A stretch of 39,526 bases of DNA from Pseudomonadota bacterium (GCA_023451915.1 JAEXXS010000451.1:1-39526), one strand, 5' to 3'. Numbered from the stretch's first letter, positions 4,979-13,201 are shown. A program made the numbers and translations. Notes: generated from the letters alone by a model not told the origin.

Positions 4979-6975
4979 CAGAGTGGTTTTCAATCTCCGA
5001 ACTCGCCGAACTCAGGCTTCCGATCCTCCCATCGTCCATCAGCAAAATCCACGACTTTGCTGATCGAAATGGCTGGAAAGATCATCCGACTTTGACACGT
5101 CTCGTCGCTGGCACCACCAAACCCGTTCGCAAGTTTCACGTATCCCTGTTGCCGTCACTCGCACAGGCGAAGCTCGCTCGTATTACTGCCGAGGACGCCG
5201 AACGTGCGGCAACCCGCGAGAAACGCAAGGCGCTCTACTGGCGCACCTTTGACGCCATGACGGACGAGCAGAAGCAATTCTGCCAGATGCGCTTCAACTG
5301 CATTACCGCCGTTGAAAATGCCATAGCAAGCAACGCCCATGCGTTCAGTCAGCCCAAGACGGTTGAAGACATATTGTCCGAGGTTCTTCCCCGTTACGGT
5401 CTGAAGAAGTCTCAATATTACGCCTTGCGCGCCATGCTGAACGGTGTTGACCGTGAGGATTGGCTTGCCGCGCTTGCACCGGCATATGCCGCGACCGGCG
5501 AAGTGAAGACCGTTGCAGAATGTCATCCGACCGCATGGGCCGTGCTCAAATCTGATTATCTGCGCCCGGAAGAACCGAAATTCAGCGCCTGCTACCGTCG
5601 CATGTCGGAAGCCGCGAAAAAGCACGGATGGGTACCGATCCCTTCGGAGCGGTCGCTCCGCCGCCGCATGGATATTGAAGTCGATAAGGCTGCGCAGATT
5701 TATGCCCGCAAGGGCAAGAAGCGCGCCGAGCAGCTCTATCCAGCCCAGACCCGCACGAAAACCCATCTGCATGCTTTGGAGATCGTCAACACGGACGGTC
5801 ACAAGCTCGATCTGTTCGTCTGGACGCCTTGGAACAAGGACAAGCCGGAACGCGTCATTCTCCTCGGCATTCAGGATGTTTACTCCGGCAAGGTGCTTTC
5901 GTGGCGTCTTTGCGAGGCCGAAACTTGGCACGTTGTTCGCGCTTGCATCGGTGATGTCATCGAAGATTATGGCATCTTCGAACACATCTATATGGATAAC
6001 GGTCGCGCCTTCGCTTCGAAGATGATTTCAGGTGGCGCGAAAAGCCGTAACCGCTTCAAGATCAGCGAAGACGAAGTTGCGGGCCTGCTGAAGACACTCG
6101 ATATCGAGCCTCATTTCACCAAGCCTTATTCCGGTCAGTCGAAGCCGATTGAACGCGCTTGGCGCGATCTCGCCGAAGAGATTGCAAAACACCCTGCCAT
6201 GTCGGGTTGCTATACGGGCAACAAGCCAGATGCAAAACCGGAGAACTATCGCGAGCGCGCAATACCGCTGGATGTTTTGCAGAAGCATGTCGCGGAGCGC
6301 ATCGCAGAGCATAATGCCCGCACGGGTCGCCGCTCCGAAACCGCCGCAGGTCGCAGCTTCGACGAAACCTTCGACGAGAGCATGCGTCACCCGGCCACCA
6401 TCATCCGCCGCGCTACCGAGGCGCAACGCACACTTTGGATGCTCGCCGCGAAGGTCATCACGGCCAGCAAGCGCGATGGCGCGCTCAAATTCAACGGCAA
6501 CACCTACTGGTCCGCTGACCTTAACCAGTGGCTCGGCAAGAAGCTCACCGTGCGTTTCGATCCCGACCGGCTGCACGAACCCGTCAAGGTTTACGACCCG
6601 GAAGGCCGATTCATCTGTGATGCAGGCTGCACCGACAAGGCAGGCTTTAACGATAGCACTGCTGCGCATCAGCATGAGAAGCGCCGCCGCACGTTCAATA
6701 AGCGCACCAAGGCTTTGGCCGACATGAACAGGGAGTTCACGCCGATGCAGCTCGGCGAACTTTACGAGGATGCGCAGCCTTCCAAGCCCGCCGCGCCGGT
6801 TCGTCCCGCCATCACCCGCATCGTTACCGGCAATCTCGCCATCGAACAGGAGGAAATCACCGACGCCATATCCGACGACGAATTTGAAGCCCGCTTCCAG
6901 CGCGGTCTTTCGATCGTGTCAGGCGATAGCTCGATCATCCCATTCCCTGCCGGGAACAAGTCATCCGGCAAGTAA
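4975..6975 (+). CDS. A: MuA-type DDE transposase
   Basis: 666 aa, close to the length of MuA (663). Cuts the phage ends and joins them to target DNA in integration and replicative transposition. An N-terminal Mu-type winged-helix DNA-binding domain (about 1-65, ISELAELRLP and RNGWK) precedes the end-binding region. The catalytic RNase H-like core has Asp274 (NTDGH), Asp341 (YMDNGRAF) and Glu393 (KPIERAW), all intact. The stretch from YTGNKPDAKPENY onward matches the MuA core, followed by a beta-barrel and a C-terminal tail for the MuB/ClpX contacts. The start overlaps the previous stop (ATGA). Confidence 0.97.
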   Translation: MTEWFSISELAELRLPILPSSISKIHDFADRNGWKDHPTLTRLVAGTTKPVRKFHVSLLPSLAQAKLARITAEDAERAATREKRKALYWRTFDAMTDEQKQFCQMRFNCITAVENAIASNAHAFSQPKTVEDILSEVLPRYGLKKSQYYALRAMLNGVDREDWLAALAPAYAATGEVKTVAECHPTAWAVLKSDYLRPEEPKFSACYRRMSEAAKKHGWVPIPSERSLRRRMDIEVDKAAQIYARKGKKRAEQLYPAQTRTKTHLHALEIVNTDGHKLDLFVWTPWNKDKPERVILLGIQDVYSGKVLSWRLCEAETWHVVRACIGDVIEDYGIFEHIYMDNGRAFASKMISGGAKSRNRFKISEDEVAGLLKTLDIEPHFTKPYSGQSKPIERAWRDLAEEIAKHPAMSGCYTGNKPDAKPENYRERAIPLDVLQKHVAERIAEHNARTGRRSETAAGRSFDETFDESMRHPATIIRRATEAQRTLWMLAAKVITASKRDGALKFNGNTYWSADLNQWLGKKLTVRFDPDRLHEPVKVYDPEGRFICDAGCTDKAGFNDSTAAHQHEKRRRTFNKRTKALADMNREFTPMQLGELYEDAQPSKPAAPVRPAITRIVTGNLAIEQEEITDAISDDEFEARFQRGLSIVSGDSSIIPFPAGNKSSGK

Positions 6976-7023
6976 CCGAAAATAGCATGAGCCGATTTGT
7001 AGTGAGTACGGTTCCAAAAAATA

Positions 7024-7044
7024 GGCCGGGAGAGCGTCCCGGCC
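7024..7044 (+). other. Hairpin between transposase and ATPase genes
   Basis: GGCCGGGA and TCCCGGCC make an 8-bp stem with a GAGCG loop inside the 111-base gap 6976-7086. AACAATT follows rather than a T-run. It could lower read-through or protect the upstream message and so set the ratio of transposase to ATPase. Confidence 0.5.
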
Positions 7045-7086
7045 AACAATTCAGCCCAAAAGGGCACCTGATGAGGAACCATTGTA

Positions 7087-8109
7087 ATGATTGATATGAC
7101 TGCCGCAACCTTAAATAAGTGGCATCAGCCCGAACCATCGCCGAAGTTCGTGGCGAAGCATTCTTCTGCCGATGTGGAAACGTGGCGCGAGCTGCGCCAG
7201 CGCGTTGTTGATCTGGCAGCGCTCCAAAGCTGGTCAAAGGCCGAAACGGGCCGTCGCATTGGCATGGCGGAAAGCACCTTTTCACAGTGGCTTTCAGGCA
7301 CCCTTGATGGTGTTCTGGAGAACGCCAACAATCCGGTTTCCAAATGGTTGGAAGCTGTCGAAGAGAATGCGGGCATCGCATCCGGCCTTCCATCGTCTCC
7401 GGCATTTTTCCGCACCAAAGCGGCCGTCGAGATCCACGCAACCTTGCAGCTCGCACAAGTAATGTCCGGCGTTGTCACCATCACATTGGATGCGGGCAGA
7501 GGCAAAACTGAAGCTTGCCGCGCCTATCGCGACAGTCGTCCGCATGTCCACATGGTCACGCTGAACCCGAAGGTGAAGACGGTTCACGGCGCGTTGAACC
7601 TGCTGTCTCGCAAGCTTGGCATCCGCGTTTACAATCAGGCGGAGCTGGTGGAAACAATCGGCGAGCGCCTGTCACGCGGCAGTGAAGGCGCGCTTCTGAT
7701 CATCGACGAGGCACAGCATGCAGATGCCGAGTCGATCAATCAGTTTCGCTACTTCTCCGATAACTTCAAAGTCGGCATTGCCATCGTCGGCAACGCGGAA
7801 ATCGGACGGCGCATGTCGCAGGGCGGGAATAATTCCGCCAGTCGTGATCAGATTGTCAGCCGCGTCGATAAAAACCTCAAGCGTGATCCCGGTCGCGCCG
7901 AAGATGTCCGTGCCTTCATCGAAGCGTGGGGCATCAGCGAGCCTTCTTGCGTCAAGTTCCTGACAGGCATCGGCATGAAGGGCGGCGCACTTCGCCAGAT
8001 CGACCGCACGATCAGGATTGCACATCTGCTTATCCACGGCAGCGGTGAGACGCTTGAAAAGAAGCATCTGGAAGCTGCGTGGAGAAACCGTGATGTGGAG
8101 GATCTGTGA
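7087..8109 (+). CDS. B: MuB-type AAA+ ATPase, target-capture protein
   Basis: 340 aa (MuB is 312). Binds target DNA as ATP-dependent filaments, stimulates the transposase and gives target immunity. An N-terminal helix-turn-helix (about 44-70, SKAETGRRIGMAESTFSQWL) is typical of MuB. The AAA+ part has a Walker A loop DAGRGKTEA (135-143) and Walker B LLIIDEAQH (203-211), then a sensor asparagine in IAIVGN. The C-terminal helical domain (about 275-340) corresponds to the MuB DNA-interacting domain. GAGGAA lies about 9 bases upstream of the start. The stop overlaps the next start (TGATG). Confidence 0.94.
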   Translation: MIDMTAATLNKWHQPEPSPKFVAKHSSADVETWRELRQRVVDLAALQSWSKAETGRRIGMAESTFSQWLSGTLDGVLENANNPVSKWLEAVEENAGIASGLPSSPAFFRTKAAVEIHATLQLAQVMSGVVTITLDAGRGKTEACRAYRDSRPHVHMVTLNPKVKTVHGALNLLSRKLGIRVYNQAELVETIGERLSRGSEGALLIIDEAQHADAESINQFRYFSDNFKVGIAIVGNAEIGRRMSQGGNNSASRDQIVSRVDKNLKRDPGRAEDVRAFIEAWGISEPSCVKFLTGIGMKGGALRQIDRTIRIAHLLIHGSGETLEKKHLEAAWRNRDVEDL

Positions 8110-8435
8110 TGTCTTCCGAGAAGCTCCCTTCGCTTCCCAGCGGTCTCAAAGCCTTGGTTGATAGGTTCGAACAGTTCAATGGCATTGCCGACACCGAAGT
8201 GTTGCCGATGACGGGCGAAAACGGGCGCACATGTCTCGCGCTCGTCCGCATGCTCTATCACCTTGCCCTAATCCAAGAACGGGAACTTGGCGCATTGCGC
8301 ATATTGGTGGGCGATGCTTCCGGGCAGCAACCATCCGGCCAACAACCTACCAGTGACGGCAACGTCGTTCATTTCCCCCGCAACACCCGCCTCAAGCCCA
8401 AGCTCGTAAAAACCCCGGATAGCGATCCAGCCTGA
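8109..8435 (+). CDS. Early hypothetical protein
   Basis: A 108-aa soluble protein, unknown. Residues about 1-75 form a helical region (GLKALVDRFEQFNGIAD; LALVRMLYHLALIQERELGALR), and the tail is low-complexity with a GQQPSGQQP repeat and a basic end. The start at 8109 overlaps the MuB stop, so it is co-translated with the ATPase. Confidence 0.75.
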   Translation: MSSEKLPSLPSGLKALVDRFEQFNGIADTEVLPMTGENGRTCLALVRMLYHLALIQERELGALRILVGDASGQQPSGQQPTSDGNVVHFPRNTRLKPKLVKTPDSDPA

Positions 8436-8460
8436 AACCCTCCCAGAAGGAAACACCAAA

Positions 8461-9111
8461 ATGAGCATTAGCATTTCACCGACTATCCCCACCGAAGAAA
8501 TCAGTGGCGTTCCTTACGTGAATAAGGGCAAGGGCGAGATGATTGCATTGTCCGCAATCAAGCCGGAACATGTCGAAGAAGACGAGCTGGTCCGCCGCCT
8601 GACGATAAAAGCCGCCAAGGTCAATGAGGCTCTCGCCGCTTTACGCGCCGAGGTTTTTGATGAGGTCATGGCCTATCGCGAATTGTTGGCCGAAAAATAC
8701 AACGTCAAACGCCGTGGTACGAAAGGCAACATTACGCTCACCACCGTTGATACAAGCCTGAAGCTGGCCATTCAGGTTTCCGACACGCTGACATTCGGCC
8801 CAGAACTGGAAGTCGCAAAAGATATCATTGACGGCTGCATCCGCCGTTGGTCGCAAGACTCCAACGACAATATCCGCGCTCTTATCGATCAGGCTTTTCA
8901 GGTCGATAAGCAAGGCAAGCTCAACACAGATCGCATTCTCAGCCTCAAGCGTCTGAAAATCACCGATGAAACCGGCGAGTGGGAAAAAGCCATGACGGTG
9001 ATTTCCGATTCAGTCCGCGTCATGGCTTCTAAGGAACATGCGCGCTTCTATTCAGTCGATAAGGAAACGGGCAATGCCTCCCGTATTCCGCTCGATCTGG
9101 CAAACGCGTGA
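8461..9111 (+). CDS. DUF3164 family early protein
   Basis: A 216-aa protein matching the DUF3164 family that sits after the B gene in many Mu-like phages. The middle part (AEVFDEVMAYRELLAEKYNV, then KGNITLTTVDTSLKLAIQ) and the C-terminal part (LNTDRILSLKRLKI, then WEKAMTVISDSVRV) are the family hallmarks. The function is unknown. AGAAGGAA lies upstream of the ATG. Confidence 0.87.
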   Translation: MSISISPTIPTEEISGVPYVNKGKGEMIALSAIKPEHVEEDELVRRLTIKAAKVNEALAALRAEVFDEVMAYRELLAEKYNVKRRGTKGNITLTTVDTSLKLAIQVSDTLTFGPELEVAKDIIDGCIRRWSQDSNDNIRALIDQAFQVDKQGKLNTDRILSLKRLKITDETGEWEKAMTVISDSVRVMASKEHARFYSVDKETGNASRIPLDLANA

Positions 9112-9120
9112 GGTGCTGGT

Positions 9121-9675
9121 ATGAGCAATCATCCTCAAACAGCCACCTGGACGAATGATCGTAAGCAAATCGTCGCCAATCTTCTGCGCGAGGGTTATTC
9201 GGCAGGAAAGATCAGCACGGATCTTGGCGTCAGCCGTTCGGCTGTCATCAGTGTCGTTCATCGCGATCCTGCCCTGCGCGAGATTGGCTTTGCCCGTTCT
9301 GCTGCCCGCGCTAAGAAGCTTGCTATTGAGCCGTCTGCTCGGAAATCGGCTCTGATACCTGCATCGCGCGCCAAGCCGTCACGAAACGTGGCTACGCCTG
9401 CTCCTGCCATTGTGAAACCTGCCGAACTATCTGTTGTTGAGATTGTTTACGAAGAAATCGCGCCGGACCCCGCCGTGGTTCACGGCTTTGCGGCACCCGA
9501 CCCGTTGGCTTTGCCGCTGGCCGATCTGAATCGCAACCAGTGCCGATTTGTGGTCAATAACGCCGCCAAGGGCGAACAGCACCTTTTCTGCGGGCATGAG
9601 GTCAGACCGGGCAAGTATTATTGCCCGGATCATTACCGTCGCATGTACCAGCCCCGTCAGAACGCAGGAGCATGA
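9121..9675 (+). CDS. Phage GcrA-family cell-cycle regulator
   Basis: A 184-aa homologue of GcrA, the alphaproteobacterial regulator that binds promoters carrying methylated GANTC sites and contacts the main sigma factor. Residues 10-48 (WTNDRKQIVANLLREGYSAG, then LGVSRSAVISVVHR) give the GcrA-type HTH with its leading tryptophan. A variable Ala/Pro-rich linker follows. The C-terminal part has the conserved Cys141, Cys157, Cys168 and His171, ending HYRRMYQP, as in GcrA. It lies in the early operon between the DUF3164 gene and a small gene it overlaps (ATGA). It may redirect host transcription or make phage promoters methylation-responsive; this is inference. Confidence 0.85.
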   Translation: MSNHPQTATWTNDRKQIVANLLREGYSAGKISTDLGVSRSAVISVVHRDPALREIGFARSAARAKKLAIEPSARKSALIPASRAKPSRNVATPAPAIVKPAELSVVEIVYEEIAPDPAVVHGFAAPDPLALPLADLNRNQCRFVVNNAAKGEQHLFCGHEVRPGKYYCPDHYRRMYQPRQNAGA

Positions 9676-9947
9676 CCATGGCTGTTGCTTATTGCTGGCG
9701 CGGTGGCGACATCCAGATCAGTCGCCGTTTACCAAAGGGCGCTCTGAAACTTGGATCGGCCCACGGCACTCGTCTGAAGAAGGCCATCTCCGTATGTGCT
9801 CGCCACTCCTATGACGGCCACACCTTGTTAGTCCCGGGTATTCCTGAAGCTGACAGTGACACCGACGCTATGGAGGCCGTGCAGCGTTTCCGCGAGCAGC
9901 TTTCTCGCCGTTTGGAACGTAAGAAGAAGAAGGGAGAGCTATTGTGA
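9672..9947 (+). CDS. Small basic early protein
   Basis: A 91-aa unknown protein, start overlapping the GcrA-like stop (a second ATG at 9678 is possible). The first half is beta-rich (CWRGGDIQISRRLPKGALKL) and the C-terminus is a lysine-rich helix (RRLERKKKKGELL). The stop overlaps the GTG of gemA. It is conserved in position with phage early genes, but no function is known to me. Confidence 0.78.
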   Translation: MTMAVAYCWRGGDIQISRRLPKGALKLGSAHGTRLKKAISVCARHSYDGHTLLVPGIPEADSDTDAMEAVQRFREQLSRRLERKKKKGELL

Positions 9948-10591
9948 GCGCTATCGCCAAAATCAATATCGGCAAGCAGCAGCTCGGCCTTGATGAAGAC
10001 ACCTATCGCGAATTGCTATTCCGCGTCACCGGCAAGGTTTCATTGCGAGCTATGTCCAATAACGAGCATCAGCTCGTGCTTGCGGACCTTTGCGCGAAGG
10101 GCTTTAAGCCCGCTTCAAAGGGAGCCGGAAAAGGCACCCGGAAGCGCCTTGAAGGAAAATTTGCACCCAAGCTGCAGGCGCTTTGGATAGCAGGCTTCAA
10201 CCTCGGTGTTGTTACGAATGGCTCGGACGAAGCTCTGATCGCATTTGTCAAACGGCAAACGGGTCTCGACCATATCCGTTTTCTGCACGATCCCGCTGAC
10301 GGCTATAAGGCTGTCGAGTGCCTAAAACGATGGCTGAACCGCGCAGCTGGCGTCAGTTGGGCCAAAGATGCGCTTGTGCCCGATTGGGCAAACCAACCAT
10401 ACGGTCAGATCGTTCTCGCACAGTGGAAGATTCTCACAAAAGGCGACCGCACGAACGGAGAGCGGGTTTCCGAAACCGCTTGGGCAATCTGTGGCTATGA
10501 CGGCAAGCCCATGCTCAACGACCTGAAGCCCAAGGAGTGGCAGAAGGTCATGAATGAGCTTGGTGAGCGCATTCGCAAGGTAGCTGGATGA
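9944..10591 (+). CDS. gemA: GemA (Mu gp16-like) regulatory protein, DUF1018
   Basis: A 215-aa protein with the family N-terminus (KINIGKQQLGLDEDTYRELL, then RVTGKVSLRAMSNNE) and the conserved C-terminal segment (KLQALWIAGFNLGVV). In Mu, GemA alters host gene expression and DNA supercoiling. The GTG start at 9944 overlaps the previous stop and the end overlaps the next start. The order GemA followed shortly by Mor matches the end of the early/middle region in Mu-like phages. Confidence 0.9.
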   Translation: MSAIAKINIGKQQLGLDEDTYRELLFRVTGKVSLRAMSNNEHQLVLADLCAKGFKPASKGAGKGTRKRLEGKFAPKLQALWIAGFNLGVVTNGSDEALIAFVKRQTGLDHIRFLHDPADGYKAVECLKRWLNRAAGVSWAKDALVPDWANQPYGQIVLAQWKILTKGDRTNGERVSETAWAICGYDGKPMLNDLKPKEWQKVMNELGERIRKVAG

Positions 10592-10806
10592 TGTCGCGCC
10601 GCGCCCCCGCCATTCCCGGCATGCCTCTCTTGATCTGGACAGAGCTTGCGGAAATCGGACGGTTGGAGGCGCAGCGTCAATCACTTGGAACACGAATAGC
10701 GGCTTTGCGGCCGCATTCCCATCGGCGGGTCGAACTGGAGGCAAGGCTCCGTGATCTCACCGCTACACAGCTGAAGATTGAAGCCACAATTCGAGGGAAA
10801 TCATGA
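10588..10806 (+). CDS. Small coiled-coil protein
   Basis: A 72-aa protein (a second ATG follows directly at 10591). After a basic, Pro-rich N-terminus, residues 15-70 form a continuous amphipathic helix (AEIGRLEAQRQSLGTRIAAL) with heptad-like leucines, so it probably dimerises. Coupled to gemA and to the next gene by ATGA overlaps. No family recognised. Confidence 0.72.
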   Translation: MMSRRAPAIPGMPLLIWTELAEIGRLEAQRQSLGTRIAALRPHSHRRVELEARLRDLTATQLKIEATIRGKS

Positions 10807-11069
10807 GCAGACGCCGTCGCAGGAAAACCAGCTACAAGCTGAAAGTAAATTGGGAAATCATGCAAAAACTGGCTTCGGTCATGACCACACAATACGGAAC
10901 ACCTATGGACGGATACTCACTTCATACGTCCTCCGGCGTTTGGCGTAAGGCTGATGGTTCCTTCACGTTCCGTTTGGTCTACCGCAATTCAGATGCGGGG
11001 TCTGCACTTCGCAACCAAGTGCTTACCGTGCGGAATGTTCGCATCGATCTCGATGCGGCGGAGGCATAG
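10803..11069 (+). CDS. Small basic early protein
   Basis: An 88-aa protein with a strongly basic N-terminus (MSRRRRRKTSYKLK) and a beta-rich remainder (WRKADGSFTFRLVYRNSD). Possibly nucleic-acid binding. It lies directly before the Mor-like gene with two bases between stop and start. Not recognised. Confidence 0.72.
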   Translation: MSRRRRRKTSYKLKVNWEIMQKLASVMTTQYGTPMDGYSLHTSSGVWRKADGSFTFRLVYRNSDAGSALRNQVLTVRNVRIDLDAAEA

Positions 11070-11071
11070 CC

Positions 11072-11455
11072 GTGACGCAACTGCCTGACCGCGCATGGAT
11101 GACGCCGCTCTTGAACCGTATCGCCGATGTTGCCGGTGAACGTGCGGCGCTTATCCTCGCCCGCGAAAAGGCTTGCCAGAAAATCTATATTCCAGTCGAT
11201 GTCACTGATGATCATTGGCTGGTCTCTCTTATCGGCGTTGACGCCGCCAAAGCACTGTGCGAGCTATTTGGCGGGAATACGCTCGAAATTCCTCCAGCGC
11301 TTGCTGGTGACAAACGTCGCCGTGCGATGGCGATTGCCGAAATGCTTGATAAAGGTTATTCAACCAACGTGATCGCCCGTTCGCTTGGCATTACGCATAA
11401 GACGGTCCAATTGCACCGTCGAAAGACCGATAGCGGTCAAGGTACTCTGCTGTAG
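11072..11455 (+). CDS. mor: Mor/C-type transcription activator
   Basis: A 127-aa activator of middle/late phage transcription. The N-terminal dimerisation part (RIADVAGERAALILAREKA, then KIYIPV) and the C-terminal HTH (MAIAEMLDKGYSTNVIARSL, then GITHKTVQLHR, about 87-117) match the Mor family. It is the last gene of the early operon, with GGAGG before a GTG start. No second C-like gene was found, so this protein probably activates late promoters itself. The gap that follows has two matching dyads (11470 and 11527), likely its binding sites. Confidence 0.9.
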   Translation: MTQLPDRAWMTPLLNRIADVAGERAALILAREKACQKIYIPVDVTDDHWLVSLIGVDAAKALCELFGGNTLEIPPALAGDKRRRAMAIAEMLDKGYSTNVIARSLGITHKTVQLHRRKTDSGQGTLL

Positions 11456-11469
11456 CTGTCTGCCCTGTG

Positions 11470-11538
11470 GTAAAGTTACAGTTTTAACAAAGCAGAGCCT
11501 CCCCCCCAATAGTCCAGTCAACGAGATGTAATCTTACA
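11470..11538 (+). promoter_or_regulatory. Late promoter region with two GTAA-N2-TTAC dyads
   Basis: The 101-base gap between mor and the lysis genes contains GTAAAGTTAC (11470-11479) and TGTAATCTTACA (11527-11538), two dyads with the same arms, 58 bp centre to centre. A third copy lies before the protease gene (19784-19793). Mor-family activators bind dyads upstream of weak promoters, so these are candidate activator sites. A seven-C run (11501-11507) and a loose -10 (AATAGT) lie between them. No good sigma-70 -35 was seen, as expected for an activated promoter. Confidence 0.6.
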
Positions 11539-11556
11539 CCCTTGACAGGACTTCAA

Positions 11557-12291
11557 ATGACCTTCGACGAATGGCTGATCGAACGCCTGCGCGCTGCTGG
11601 TGCATATGCTGGCACCATGGACGGCGCGCACGGTCGCGAAGTTATTGCTGCTCTTGAGCGCTTCCAGCGCGCCTATAACCTGCCGGTCACGGGCAAAGCA
11701 GATGCCGACACGATAGCGGAACTGCGTATTGTAAAGCGGTCTGGCGAAAGTGGTGCAAAAACCTACGGTACGGCCCCGGCAACGCCCAAGGAACCTGTCT
11801 GGATGCGTGAAGCGCGTCGGTTCTTGGGGCAGAAGGAAATTCCCGGCCCGAAATCCAATCCTGTCATTATGGGCTGGGCCAAGCGCTTTGGCGGCTGGAT
11901 TGCCAGCTATTTCACAGATGACGATATTCCGTGGTGTGGTCTTTTTGTCAGCCATGTCATTGCGATCACGTTGCCGAAAGAGCCGCTCCCGACAAACCCG
12001 CTTGGTGCTTTGAACTGGCGCAAATTTGGCAAGGAAACTCCGGCTTGTCTTGGTGCCATCCTCGTCTTCAGCCGATCCGGTGGCGGACATGTGGGCATCT
12101 ATGTCGGCGAAGATCAGACCCATTATCATGTTCTTGGTGGCAATCAGAGCAACATGGTCAATGTCACCCGCATTGAAAAGTCTCGCCTTGTGTCGGGCGG
12201 TATTCGCTGGCCGAAAACTGGTGAAGCGCCAATCGGCGGCAAGGTGATGCTTTCGACGGCCGGAGTGCCCGTTTCCATGAATGAGGCATGA
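11557..12291 (+). CDS. Endolysin: PG-binding domain + NlpC/P60-CHAP-like peptidase
   Basis: A 244-aa murein hydrolase for lysis. Residues about 1-55 form a peptidoglycan-binding domain (AALERFQRAYNLPVTGKAD). The catalytic domain (about 75-225, of the TIGR02594 type) has the cysteine in PWCGLFVSHV and the histidine in GGGHVGIYVGE. The ATG at 11557 with AGGA 6 bases upstream is preferred to a TTG at 11542. It has no signal peptide, so it needs a holin, for which the next gene is the candidate. First gene of the late operon. Confidence 0.9.
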   Translation: MTFDEWLIERLRAAGAYAGTMDGAHGREVIAALERFQRAYNLPVTGKADADTIAELRIVKRSGESGAKTYGTAPATPKEPVWMREARRFLGQKEIPGPKSNPVIMGWAKRFGGWIASYFTDDDIPWCGLFVSHVIAITLPKEPLPTNPLGALNWRKFGKETPACLGAILVFSRSGGGHVGIYVGEDQTHYHVLGGNQSNMVNVTRIEKSRLVSGGIRWPKTGEAPIGGKVMLSTAGVPVSMNEA

Positions 12292-12292
12292 C

Positions 12293-12592
12293 ATGGACCA
12301 TGCTTCAAAACCATCTTACGGCACGTCCAAGCGCTATTTATGGGGTTCTTTTTGGGCTTCTTGGGGGTTGCTTTACCTGATCGTATTTGGCGCGCTGTTT
12401 GGATCGAACGATCTTTCCAGCATTGCGCCGGTCGCGTTTCCAGCTCTTGTTGCGCTGATTGCGGGCATGCTCGGCGTACACCGTCATTACGGCAGCAAGG
12501 ATTTCGAAGCCACCTGTTCTGATCGGTTTCCGCCGCCACCGGCTTATCCAAATGGAGAAGCACCGGATTTTCAGGAAAGGCCGACGCCATGA
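12293..12592 (+). CDS. Holin-like membrane protein
   Basis: A 99-aa protein with two predicted membrane helices at about 18-37 (GSFWASWGLLYLIVFGALFG) and 45-62 (APVAFPALVALIAGMLGV) and a polar Pro-rich C-terminus. GAGG lies 8 bases before ATG 12293; an earlier in-frame ATG at 12281 is less likely. Its place between endolysin and spanins makes it the holin candidate, though the sequence itself is not a recognised holin family. The end overlaps the Rz-like gene. Confidence 0.72.
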   Translation: MDHASKPSYGTSKRYLWGSFWASWGLLYLIVFGALFGSNDLSSIAPVAFPALVALIAGMLGVHRHYGSKDFEATCSDRFPPPPAYPNGEAPDFQERPTP

Positions 12593-12999
12593 TCTCGTCG
12601 TTTCTTTCCAGCCGTGCCGCTCCTATCGTTCTCGTCGCTTTGCTGTTCGCGGTTTTGCTTGCATGTGCGGGTTTGGGCGGCTGGCGAACAGTTTCGATCA
12701 TACAGACGATGATCGAAGACCGCGTGAGCGCGGCAGAAACCGCACGCGATGCGCATTGGCAATCCGCCATCGACAAAGCCAATGCCGCAGCGGCGCAGAA
12801 CATCATTGCGCAGATGCGAGCCTCAGTCGCCGCTGATCTGGCAGCCCGCGAAGAAATCCAGCGCCTCAAAAGCGAAGTATCACAGTTGGAGACTAAGAAT
12901 GAGGAACTGCCGGATTCTGATGGCAGCGGCATTGGCGCTGATCGTTCAAGGCTGCTCAACCAGCCGTACTACGGAACCAACACCGATGGTGCGCACTGA
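12589..12999 (+). CDS. Rz-like i-spanin
   Basis: A 136-aa inner-membrane spanin. One N-terminal membrane helix (about 10-30, PIVLVALLFAVLLACAGLGG) is followed by a periplasmic coiled-coil region (REEIQRLKSEVSQLETKNEE). Together with the Rz1-like lipoprotein it should fuse the membranes at the end of lysis. The start overlaps the preceding stop (ATGA). The gene of the partner lies partly inside it in another frame, the classic Rz/Rz1 arrangement. Confidence 0.82.
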   Translation: MISSFLSSRAAPIVLVALLFAVLLACAGLGGWRTVSIIQTMIEDRVSAAETARDAHWQSAIDKANAAAAQNIIAQMRASVAADLAAREEIQRLKSEVSQLETKNEELPDSDGSGIGADRSRLLNQPYYGTNTDGAH

Positions 13000-13201
13000 A
13001 ATGGTCAGGCCAACAATTCCAGAAACAGCGCAACGGCCCTGCGACCCACCCGTGAAATTGCCAGAACGTGCTCTGTCCGCAAAGGAGCTGACGCCGTTGT
13101 GGGGCAAAGACAGGGCAGCACTTGCATCTTGCGAATTGAGCCGCGCCGCAGCCGTTGCTTCGTTGGCCGGGATTCCTGTCCCACAGGAGCGCCCACAGTG
13201 A
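12899..13201 (+). CDS. Rz1-like o-spanin lipoprotein, overlapping Rz
   Basis: A 100-aa lipoprotein that starts inside the Rz-like gene in the +1 frame (ATG 12899, GGAG 8 bases upstream). The signal peptide MRNCRILMAAALALIVQGCS ends in a lipobox with Cys19. The mature part is proline-rich (RPTIPETAQRPCDPPVKLPE), as usual for Rz1. The last bases overlap the next gene's GTG. Confidence 0.85.
   Translation: MRNCRILMAAALALIVQGCSTSRTTEPTPMVRTEMVRPTIPETAQRPCDPPVKLPERALSAKELTPLWGKDRAALASCELSRAAAVASLAGIPVPQERPQ

Noticed and set aside
11518..12294. 258-aa minus-strand frame across the endolysin
   Set aside because: Composition is unlike other genes here, and the endolysin has clear catalytic motifs on the plus strand.
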